Assembly (NCBI RefSeq): GCF_011806385.1
Contig: NZ_JAATOX010000023.1
Location: forward strand, 1-42,888
DNA length: 42,888 nucleotides
Direction: 5' to 3'
Source of the DNA: Phaeobacter sp. HF9A
GTDB lineage: Bacteria; Pseudomonadota; Alphaproteobacteria; Rhodobacterales; Rhodobacteraceae
Both the position numbers and the translations under genes were made by a program. A model generated the notes under the pieces. The model did no database searches and was not told the origin of the DNA. It saw only the letters and a program-made list of their open reading frames with translations. This document shows positions 25,588 to 31,877 of the stretch, in pieces; positions within the stretch are counted from its first letter, which is position 1; each line of letters opens with the position of its first letter.

Positions 25588-26004
25588 ATGTCTGATTATA
25601 CCGCCGCCGAATTGCAGGAAATGGAAGCCGAGTTTTCGGCAATGGATGCCGAGTTCGCAGGTCTCGGCCTTGAAGAACTGGACAGCGAATTCGGCGAGGC
25701 TTTTGCCGAGTTGGACGCGGAACTGGACGCCGCCGGGATCAGCACGCTGGATGTCGATGCGATGTCCATCGCCGAAATGGCCGACAATGACTATGATGCG
25801 CAGTTCATTGGCCGCTTCCTGCGCAACAAGGCCCAGAAACTGATCGCCACCGTTGTCCGCCTGGTCAAGCGCTATGGCAAATGCGCCAAATGTGCGCCCA
25901 AGGTCCTGACGGCGGTGAAGTATTTCAAGGCAAAGAAATACGCATCCGCGATCCGCGCCGCCTATGATGCCTATCGCTGCATCCGGGCCTGCACAAAGAA
26001 ATAA
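25588..26004 (+). CDS. Candidate peptide precursor: acidic leader, cationic four-cysteine C-terminus
   Basis: A 138-aa protein of no family I recognise, starting MSDYTAAELQEMEAEFSAMD with AAAGGA upstream. Residues 1-70 contain 22 Asp/Glu and no Lys or Arg, in EF/ELD-rich heptad-like text. Residues 71-138 contain 19 Lys/Arg and one Asp. They form two likely amphipathic helices: about 72-98 (AQFIGRFLRNKAQKLIATVV) and 104-135. Cysteines sit at 99, 102, 131 and 135 (KCAKC and RCIRAC), well placed for two disulfides clamping a helical hairpin. There is no signal peptide. The pattern matches proforms of cationic antimicrobial peptides, with an acidic pro-part neutralising the toxic part. A hairpin, a small protein gene and a protease gene follow. 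Confidence 0.75.
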   Translation: MSDYTAAELQEMEAEFSAMDAEFAGLGLEELDSEFGEAFAELDAELDAAGISTLDVDAMSIAEMADNDYDAQFIGRFLRNKAQKLIATVVRLVKRYGKCAKCAPKVLTAVKYFKAKKYASAIRAAYDAYRCIRACTKK

Positions 26005-26011
26005 CACCCGC

Positions 26012-26050
26012 GCGCGAGACCATGCATTCCCCTCCCTCATGGTCTCGCGC
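26012..26050 (+). terminator. Strong hairpin directly after the precursor-like gene
   Basis: A perfect 13-bp stem (26012-26024 with 26038-26050) closes a 13-nt pyrimidine-rich loop and is followed by CCCCTTTTCGC. It starts 8 bp after the stop codon. It could act as a leaky terminator or 3' stabiliser, giving many more precursor transcripts than transcripts of the next two genes. Confidence 0.7.
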
Positions 26051-26102
26051 CCCTTTTCGCCGGGTTCGCAAGATTGTCCGGCACCCCCAACAGGAGCCTC
26101 CA

Positions 26103-26378
26103 ATGACACCCCTCAGCCTTCCCAGCGATCAAGAGGTAATTGATGCGTTCTTTGCGGAACACACCACCGCCGAGCCAGTGATTGACGCCATGTCGGATGA
26201 CACCTCCATCGACAGGTTGATTGCACAGCTCGAAGCCAGCTTTGCAACCGCGACGCAACTGAGCGAGCCCGCCCGCACCAAGCAGGGCAGCCTGCGCGAC
26301 GCGGTGCGCGACCTCGCCACGCGGCTAGAAGAGATCGCCACCGATCTGGCCCTGATCAATCAGCAACTCAACGATTGA
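26103..26378 (+). CDS. Small acidic helical protein of unknown function
   Basis: A 91-aa protein starting MTPLSLPSDQEVIDAFFAEH, with AGGAG six bases ahead of the ATG. I do not recognise the family. It is acidic and apparently all-helical. The last half (LRDAVRDLATRLEEIATDLA then LINQQLND) reads as a coiled coil with leucine/isoleucine at heptad spacing. It has no signal peptide, membrane segment or cysteine. It sits between the precursor-like gene and the protease gene and ends 11 bp before the latter, so it belongs to their operon. It could be an immunity factor, a chaperone for the cationic product or an adaptor for the protease; the sequence does not decide. Confidence 0.7.
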   Translation: MTPLSLPSDQEVIDAFFAEHTTAEPVIDAMSDDTSIDRLIAQLEASFATATQLSEPARTKQGSLRDAVRDLATRLEEIATDLALINQQLND

Positions 26379-26389
26379 AGGATAAGACA

Positions 26390-28069
26390 ATGAACGAGGT
26401 CATATCCCGCAAAGATCGCAAAGCCACCCGCCATTTCATCATCGGCAAACCCGCGACACAGCCGGCCCATCTGCAAGAGGTGGACCTGGAGGCGCTTGGC
26501 GCGGAGCTCACCCAGCGCCAGGCAAAAATCGCGGCGCAAACCGTCGATGGCGCGCCCGCCGCGCCGCTGGCGTTTAAGGCGATGCGCGACCCGGACAGCC
26601 AGAAGGTCCACACGCTGCAAGCTGAACTGACCGAGGCCCATGTCGAAGAGCTGCGAACCCGTCACGGCGCGGCACTGATCATCGAAGAAGACCACGATCT
26701 CGAGATGTTCTCGATCCGCCCTGGCGCCGACGCGTTTGAGATGAGCATGGCCCGGGCGTTTTCCACGCAAGACGACGAGCTGAAAGTCACCCTGAAGGTG
26801 GTGGATGAAAACGACGCGCCGCTGCCCAAGGTGCAGGTCGATCTTGCCGGTGACCTGTGGTCGGATCGGCAATTGACCAACACACAGGGCAAGGTCACGC
26901 TGAAACTGTTCGGCGAAACGCTCGACAGCCTGACCCAGCTGCGGCTGAAACCACCGCATGGCCATTGGAGCCGCGTGATCGAGAGCCCGGCGCTGTCGGC
27001 GCAGGAGAACACGGTGCAGCTCAGCAAATTGCCGGTCTCCCCTGAGGGGCCGCAGGCCAATATGTGGGGCAACGACACCATCGGCAATGTCACCATGCCC
27101 GAGGGCGCGCGGGTGCGCGTTGCGGTGATCGACAGCGGTTTTGCCGATGGTCACCCTGATGTGGTCGCCGCAGGCGGGCGCGGTTTCGCCGAGGGCGGCG
27201 ACCCCGAGGAAGACTGGAAGAGCGATGACAGCGGGCATGGCACCCATGTGGCGGGCACAATCGGCGCGCTGAACAACACCATCGGCATGCGCGGCGTGGC
27301 GGACAATGTCGATATCTTTGCGCTGCGGGTGTTCCCGGGGGCCAGCATTTCCAAGCTGATGGCGGCGATCGACACCGCCATCGAGTTGCAGGTGGACGTG
27401 GTCAATATGTCGTTAGGCGGCGCCAACCCCAGCGCGCTGTTGCAGCAGCGCATGCAGGCGGCGCGCCAGGCCGGAATCCTTCTGGTGGCGGCGGCCGGCA
27501 ATAACGCAGGGCCGGTGATGTATCCCGCCGCCTACCCCGAGGTCATGGCCGTGGCCGCGATCGGCAAGCACGGCACCTTCCCGGAGGACAGCTTTCACGC
27601 CCGCCACGTCACCCAGCAGACCAGCACCGACGGCAGCTATTTCGCCGCCGCCTTCACCTGCCGCGGTCCCGAGATCAATGTCTGCGCCCCGGGGGTGGCG
27701 ATCATCTCGACCGTGCCCGGCGACAGCTACGTGGCAAACGATGGCACCTCCATGGCGTCGCCGCATATCGCTGGCATCGCAGCCGTGCTGCTGGCCCAGA
27801 ACCCGCGGATCCAGATGATGCCGCGCAGCGATGCCCGCTCGCAGGCGTTGTTTCAGGCGGTGCTGGATGCGGCGCGCCCCTTGGGGCTCCCTGCGGAGTT
27901 CCAGGGCAGCGGGCTGCCGATCCTGACCGGCGACACACCAATTGCGCCACAACCGGGCGAAAACGAGACCCCGACCACTCCGCCGCCCAATGATACTGGT
28001 CTCGACGCGGTGGCGAACCTCATCCAGAAGGCGCTGAACGCGGCCAAGGCAATCAAGGAACGGGCCTGA
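26390..28069 (+). CDS. Subtilisin-family (S8) serine protease with prodomain and beta domain, no signal peptide
   Basis: A 559-aa protease; the ATG at 26390 has GAAGGA seven bases upstream. The triad is complete: D248 in VAVIDSGFADGHPD, H283 in SGHGTHVAGT and S454 in GTSMASPHIAG; the oxyanion asparagine is in AAAGNNAGPVMYPA. Residues about 75-105 (LTEAHVEELRTRHGAALIIE) resemble an I9-type inhibitory propeptide. Residues about 125-195 look like a carboxypeptidase-regulatory or Ig-like beta domain, with LKVVDENDAPLPKVQVDLAG. No signal peptide or membrane segment is seen, unusual for S8 enzymes with a prodomain. The C-terminus is Pro-rich, then helical. The likely role is cutting the acidic half from the precursor. 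Confidence 0.9.
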   Translation: MNEVISRKDRKATRHFIIGKPATQPAHLQEVDLEALGAELTQRQAKIAAQTVDGAPAAPLAFKAMRDPDSQKVHTLQAELTEAHVEELRTRHGAALIIEEDHDLEMFSIRPGADAFEMSMARAFSTQDDELKVTLKVVDENDAPLPKVQVDLAGDLWSDRQLTNTQGKVTLKLFGETLDSLTQLRLKPPHGHWSRVIESPALSAQENTVQLSKLPVSPEGPQANMWGNDTIGNVTMPEGARVRVAVIDSGFADGHPDVVAAGGRGFAEGGDPEEDWKSDDSGHGTHVAGTIGALNNTIGMRGVADNVDIFALRVFPGASISKLMAAIDTAIELQVDVVNMSLGGANPSALLQQRMQAARQAGILLVAAAGNNAGPVMYPAAYPEVMAVAAIGKHGTFPEDSFHARHVTQQTSTDGSYFAAAFTCRGPEINVCAPGVAIISTVPGDSYVANDGTSMASPHIAGIAAVLLAQNPRIQMMPRSDARSQALFQAVLDAARPLGLPAEFQGSGLPILTGDTPIAPQPGENETPTTPPPNDTGLDAVANLIQKALNAAKAIKERA

Positions 28070-28091
28070 CCCAAGCACCGCTTTTATCGCA

Positions 28092-28117
28092 ACTCCGCAT
28101 GGCAAGCCATGCGGAGT
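28092..28117. terminator. Hairpin between convergent protease and LuxR genes
   Basis: A perfect 11-bp stem (28092-28102 with 28107-28117) has a CAAG loop. It sits 22 bp after the protease stop and 33 bp after the end of the convergent LuxR gene, so it can serve both directions. T-runs are weak on both sides. Confidence 0.75.
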
Positions 28118-28149
28118 ATCTTGCGTCTTCGCCTACCGCCGAACAGGGA

Positions 28150-28824
28150 TCACGCGCAGTGGAGCGTGGCCTGTTCTGACGGCATCACTCCGGCCTGAAC
28201 CGCCGACACCGCCAGCGCGGTGCGATTGGCAGCTCCCGTCTTTTGCATGATGGATTTCACATCGCTCTTTACGGTGGTGAGCGGAACATCCAGCGCCCGG
28301 GCGATCTCCTTGTTCGGCGCACCGCGGAGCAATTGCCCCAGGACCTGTGTCTCGCGCGGGGTCAGCCCGGTCTGGATCGCGCGCAAACTGGCCAGCGGGC
28401 GGGTGCTCTGGACCAGCCGGTGCAGCACATCCGCCGCCCCATCCGGGAGCACACGCTGGCCTTCGGCCGTCAGCCGGACATACTGCGGGAATGTCGAAAG
28501 CGGCGCGCTGGACTGTACACAGCCGACCGGCCCGCTGGCAAAGATCCGGGCCAGTTGTGCAGCATCAAAGCCAGGCACCACCAGCAGGGAGCGCAACCGC
28601 GGCTGGTCCTTGTGCAACTGCGACAAGGCCCGAAACGTCAGCTCCGACAACCCCTCTCCCAGATCGACCACCAGCACATTCGCGCTGCCACTTGCCTTGC
28701 ACCGGCCCCTGCACAGCGTCAAGAAATCTTCCTCCGAGACGGAAAACCGAATGCCGTCTTGCTCCAGCACCGCGCCCAGAGCCGATGTGAAAAACGAATT
28801 TCGAGACACTAATAAAGCCTTCAT
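28150..28824 (-). CDS. LuxR/NarL-type transcriptional regulator with degenerate receiver
   Basis: A 224-aa regulator. The C-terminal LuxR helix-turn-helix (about 150-210) is textbook: LTPRETQVLGQLLRGAPNKE followed by VPLTTVKSDVKSIMQKTGA. Residues 1-125 have receiver-like layout (MKALLVSRNSFFTSALGAVL, then VLVVDLGEG with a possible phosphoacceptor Asp). The acidic pair near residues 7-9 is replaced by SRN, so phosphorylation is doubtful. No sensor kinase lies nearby. It converges on the precursor-protease operon and is divergent from the SARP-like gene. It may sense a ligand or partner protein and control the peptide genes. Confidence 0.87.
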   Translation of the reverse strand: MKALLVSRNSFFTSALGAVLEQDGIRFSVSEEDFLTLCRGRCKASGSANVLVVDLGEGLSELTFRALSQLHKDQPRLRSLLVVPGFDAAQLARIFASGPVGCVQSSAPLSTFPQYVRLTAEGQRVLPDGAADVLHRLVQSTRPLASLRAIQTGLTPRETQVLGQLLRGAPNKEIARALDVPLTTVKSDVKSIMQKTGAANRTALAVSAVQAGVMPSEQATLHCA

Positions 28825-29267
28825 GATGCGATCCTCGCTGGAAATACGAAATCCTTAAAACACCTCCATGATCACCACCCCGCGTTAGCCCACCGTGAAG
28901 CTTCCCTTGGGTAAATTCGGGATCTGAAAAAGGGAAATCGCCCTGCAAGCTCAGACAGCTGGCGGAACGCGCAGCTACCGGATCAGCAGCGTCAGCCCGG
29001 CGTCGCCTGACAGCCTAACGCTGCCGCCCCGCAAACCTTAACACTTCCCTAACGCAGCCCTTGGCAGAGTGATTCTTGCATTTGGGCGGGAAGTGGAAAA
29101 TGCTTTTCAACACGAAACCTTTGGAATATGCGATAGACCTACACACCGAGCCGTCCTTTTCGCAGCCCGGCCCTCCCTCCTCTGGGGAAGCCTGCGCCAA
29201 GATCACAAGGACGCACCATAGTCCCTCTTCTCTTCCAAATGCACCCGTTTCTCCACATACTCGGCCT
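28825..29267. promoter_or_regulatory. Divergent promoter region of LuxR-like and SARP-like genes
   Basis: No convincing gene lies here. The right half has three similar direct words, CCTAACGCTGCC (29014-29025), CCTTAACACTTCC (29036-29048) and CCTAACGCAGCC (29048-29059), starting 22 and 12 bp apart. SARP-type activators bind direct repeats with about 11-bp periodicity, so these are candidate autoregulatory sites. An in-frame ATG at 29100 could extend the SARP-like protein by 56 residues, but codon use there is unlike the rest. Confidence 0.4.
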
Positions 29268-30992
29268 ATGCCGACGCCAACACAAACCGTTGCCAAGCTT
29301 TTTGTGATCGGCCCCCTCCGATTGAGTGACGGGGCCGGCAAAACGGTGACGCCGCGCAGCAAGAAAGCCTGCGCGCTGCTGGCCCTGCTGGCCCTGGCGC
29401 CGCGCTGTCAGCGCACCCGGGTCTGGTTGCGCGATAAACTCTGGAGCGAAAGCTGCGAGCGGAAATCCTCGACCAGCCTGCGTCAGCTTCTGTTTGAACT
29501 GCGCCGCGATTTGGGCGGGTTGTTCGATGCCATCTTCGAAGTGGATCGCCATGCCATCATGCTTCGGCGCGATGCCGTCTGGATCGACATCCGCAATATC
29601 GAAACAGACCTCAGCACCCTGACAACGCTGCGTGTCACCGCAGACACGGATCTCCTTGAAGGGATCGACGTGGCGGATGAAGAATTCGAAGATTGGTTGC
29701 TGCTGGAACGCCAAGCCTGGCGCAACCGTGCGGCGGATCTGTTTGCTCAACTCGCGCAGCTGCCCAGCCCCGCAACCCCGCAGGCCACGCCCCCGGCCGC
29801 CGTCTTTAGCGAAACCATCCCGGAGCCGCGTCTCTGCGTTGGTGTCTTGCCCAATATCCAGCAAGGATGCGACGCCGACACCGCCTTCATTGCCGACCAC
29901 CTGGTCGAGGGGATTGTAAAGAACCTCAGAGAACTGCACCCGCTGGATATCTACGACCTGCGCGACGCCAGCGGGCCCTCCGACGGGTTGGTCGGGGCCG
30001 GCAATACCGATTACCTGCTGCGCGTCCGGGCACTTCAGATCCGCCATTCGCTGACGCTCACCTTCTTCTTTTACGCGGCCAAGAACATGGCGCTGGAATG
30101 GAGCCAATCCATTCAAACCAGCGTCGACGAGGCGCTGACCTTTGACAGCTACGTCCTGGCGGGCTTTATCAACCAGAACGTGGACCGCATCTCGCGCCAT
30201 TTCGAGCAGCGCCTGAAAACGGAATTCACCGACCAGCCCAAGCCCATCGTTGCGGCCATGTCGGCGCTGAACATGATGTTCCGACTTGATGATCGCGCCC
30301 TGGAAAACGCCGAGGCGATGCTGAGAGATCATGCCGATACGGCCTCGGCGGGCCTGTTTGACGCGATGCGCGCCTATGCCGCCAGCTTCAAAGTGGGCGA
30401 AAACCTTGGCGCGCTTGACCCGCAGGATGTCAAAGCCACGGATGCGCTGGCCCGCGACGCGCTGAACGGCAACCCGTTCAATTCCATTTCCCTGGCCTGC
30501 CTCGCCCATGCGATGGGCTATGTGTTTCATGAACATGGGCTTGCCAGCGATCTCTTGGAAAAGGCGTTGCGCCTGAACCCGAACCAGGCCTTTGTGTGGG
30601 ATCACTACGCGCTGAACCGCATGTATGTCGGCGATTTTGAAGCCGCCCATAAGGCCGCCGAACGCGCCGTCTATCTGGGCAGCTTCAGCCCGCTGAGCTA
30701 CAGCTATGACACCACATTGGCGATGACCTCGACAATGCTGGGGCGCAACCAGCTTGCCATTGCCTCCAGCCGCAATGCGCTGCGCAAACAGCCCAGGTTT
30801 GCCGCTGCCATGCGCTACCTGCTTGTGAATCTTTCCAAAATGGACCGCGAGGAAGAGGCCCGCAGCACCTATGAATCGCTGCTGCTCCGCGATCCTGATT
30901 TCGCCGACCCAGAGGTGCAGAAAGCCCGTTTTCGCCTTGTTCAAGAAGGCACCGAAACAGATCTGATTTCAACGATTAAGAAGTTTACTTGA
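29268..30992 (+). CDS. SARP-like transcriptional regulator with TolB-like and TPR domains
   Basis: A 574-aa protein from the ATG at 29268 (MPTPTQTVAKLFVIGPLRLS); 29100 is an alternative start. Residues about 8-100 form an OmpR/SARP-type winged helix, with TPRSKKACALLALLALAP and SSTSLRQLLFELRRDLGGLF. A short BTAD-like helical part follows (FEDWLLLERQAWRNRAADLF). About 185-320 resembles the TolB/adenylate-cyclase-associated domain common in alphaproteobacterial SARP-like proteins (VGVLPNIQQG, FIADHLVEGIVKNL). The C-terminal 200 residues contain TPR-like helical pairs (LEKALRLNPNQAFVWDHYAL). It is cytoplasmic and one-component. It heads the operon with the PAP2 and second protease genes, 12 bp ahead of the former, and is the best candidate activator of the whole peptide locus. 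Confidence 0.82.
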   Translation: MPTPTQTVAKLFVIGPLRLSDGAGKTVTPRSKKACALLALLALAPRCQRTRVWLRDKLWSESCERKSSTSLRQLLFELRRDLGGLFDAIFEVDRHAIMLRRDAVWIDIRNIETDLSTLTTLRVTADTDLLEGIDVADEEFEDWLLLERQAWRNRAADLFAQLAQLPSPATPQATPPAAVFSETIPEPRLCVGVLPNIQQGCDADTAFIADHLVEGIVKNLRELHPLDIYDLRDASGPSDGLVGAGNTDYLLRVRALQIRHSLTLTFFFYAAKNMALEWSQSIQTSVDEALTFDSYVLAGFINQNVDRISRHFEQRLKTEFTDQPKPIVAAMSALNMMFRLDDRALENAEAMLRDHADTASAGLFDAMRAYAASFKVGENLGALDPQDVKATDALARDALNGNPFNSISLACLAHAMGYVFHEHGLASDLLEKALRLNPNQAFVWDHYALNRMYVGDFEAAHKAAERAVYLGSFSPLSYSYDTTLAMTSTMLGRNQLAIASSRNALRKQPRFAAAMRYLLVNLSKMDREEEARSTYESLLLRDPDFADPEVQKARFRLVQEGTETDLISTIKKFT

Positions 30993-31004
30993 AGGGAGAC
31001 ACCA

Positions 31005-31877
31005 TTGAGTATTCAAGACATTCTCACCCAACACAGGTTCATAGTGACCCCCACCGGGTTGCGCCTTGATGACCAGGCCGAAGCTGCCGTCGATAATCCC
31101 GACACCGCAGCAAACGCCGGCGCGACCCTGTCGCTGTTGTCGCTGAACCGCAACCGGAATCGCAATCGCAACCGGAACAGAAACCGCAATCGAAATCGCA
31201 ACAGGAACCGGAACCGCACTCTGGACACAACCGCGAGCGCAGCGCTGCAAGAACCCTGGAAAGAGCGGGAACTGCTGCATGATCTGCGGTCGGAATGGCA
31301 GGATCTGCCGGTGCCGCTGCCGCCAAATGCGGAAGGCTTGCGCCGCCATGCCCGTGATCTATTGGTCAAGCAGGCCCTGCGCGCCACTCCGCAAGAGGCC
31401 CATCGCGAAGCAGAAATCCTGCGCGAGGCCAACATCGAGCTTTCCGGCTATCTGCGTCCCCTTGGCATCGAGGAGCTGGGCGGCTATGGCGCCACCGAGG
31501 GTCTGTTTTACCTGATCCTGGCGCTGACCGACGAAATCGGCCTGCGCTACAAGGATCGCTACAACGTGCTGCGTCCCAATCAGATCGAGCCACGCCTGCG
31601 CCCGCTGTTGCCCAACCCGCCGCATCAATCCTATCCGTCAAACCACTCGTTTCAGTCTTTCTCGATTGCCTTTCTGTTCTCTCGGATCCTGCCGGAGCAC
31701 CCGGCCAGTTCCGAATTGTTCAACAGCGCAAGACGCATCGCCGAGAACCGCGAATGGGCGGGGCTGCATTACGCATGTGACACGCAGGCCGGCTATCAAC
31801 TGGCCCGCATGATCGCGCCGGTTCTAGAAAAAGTCTGCAAAAAGCAAATGCTCGCAGCTCAAGCGGAGTGGCTCTGA
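31005..31877 (+). CDS. PAP2-superfamily phosphatase/haloperoxidase-like protein with (Asn-Arg)12
   Basis: A 290-aa protein. I take the TTG at 31005 because AAGGGAG lies just upstream and no ATG is near. The C-terminal half has the complete acid-phosphatase signature: KDRYNVLRP (K-x6-RP), PSNHSF (PSGH motif with Asn) and REWAGLHYACD (R-x5-H-x3-D). These are the residues that bind phosphate or vanadate in type-2 phosphatidate phosphatases and vanadium haloperoxidases. No signal peptide and no clear membrane segments are seen, so it is soluble. Residues 48-71 are twelve Asn-Arg dipeptides. Its stop codon shares one base with the start of the next protease gene. The substrate is unknown. Confidence 0.85.
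   Translation: MSIQDILTQHRFIVTPTGLRLDDQAEAAVDNPDTAANAGATLSLLSLNRNRNRNRNRNRNRNRNRNRNRNRTLDTTASAALQEPWKERELLHDLRSEWQDLPVPLPPNAEGLRRHARDLLVKQALRATPQEAHREAEILREANIELSGYLRPLGIEELGGYGATEGLFYLILALTDEIGLRYKDRYNVLRPNQIEPRLRPLLPNPPHQSYPSNHSFQSFSIAFLFSRILPEHPASSELFNSARRIAENREWAGLHYACDTQAGYQLARMIAPVLEKVCKKQMLAAQAEWL
31146..31217 (+). repeat. Coding 6-bp repeat encoding (Asn-Arg)12
   Basis: Twelve hexamers AAY-CGN/AGR occur in frame within the PAP2-like gene. The hexamers use AAC and AAT for Asn and CGC, CGG, CGA, AGA and AGG for Arg. The mixed codons argue that the peptide is kept by selection and is not a fresh slippage tract. Confidence 0.9.

Noticed and set aside
25588-26004. Lanthipeptide, lasso or other modified-peptide precursor
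   Set aside because: No lanthionine synthetase, lasso cyclase, YcaO or radical SAM gene is visible in the surrounding 8 kb; only proteases and a PAP2-like protein are present.
29139-30944. A 601-codon minus-strand open frame
   Set aside because: It is antisense to the SARP/TPR-like regulator, which has recognisable domains; the frame is a product of GC-rich codon structure.
31146-31217. CRISPR-like or slippage microsatellite
   Set aside because: The hexamers have no spacers, stay strictly in frame and use mixed synonymous codons, so the tract is a coding dipeptide repeat.
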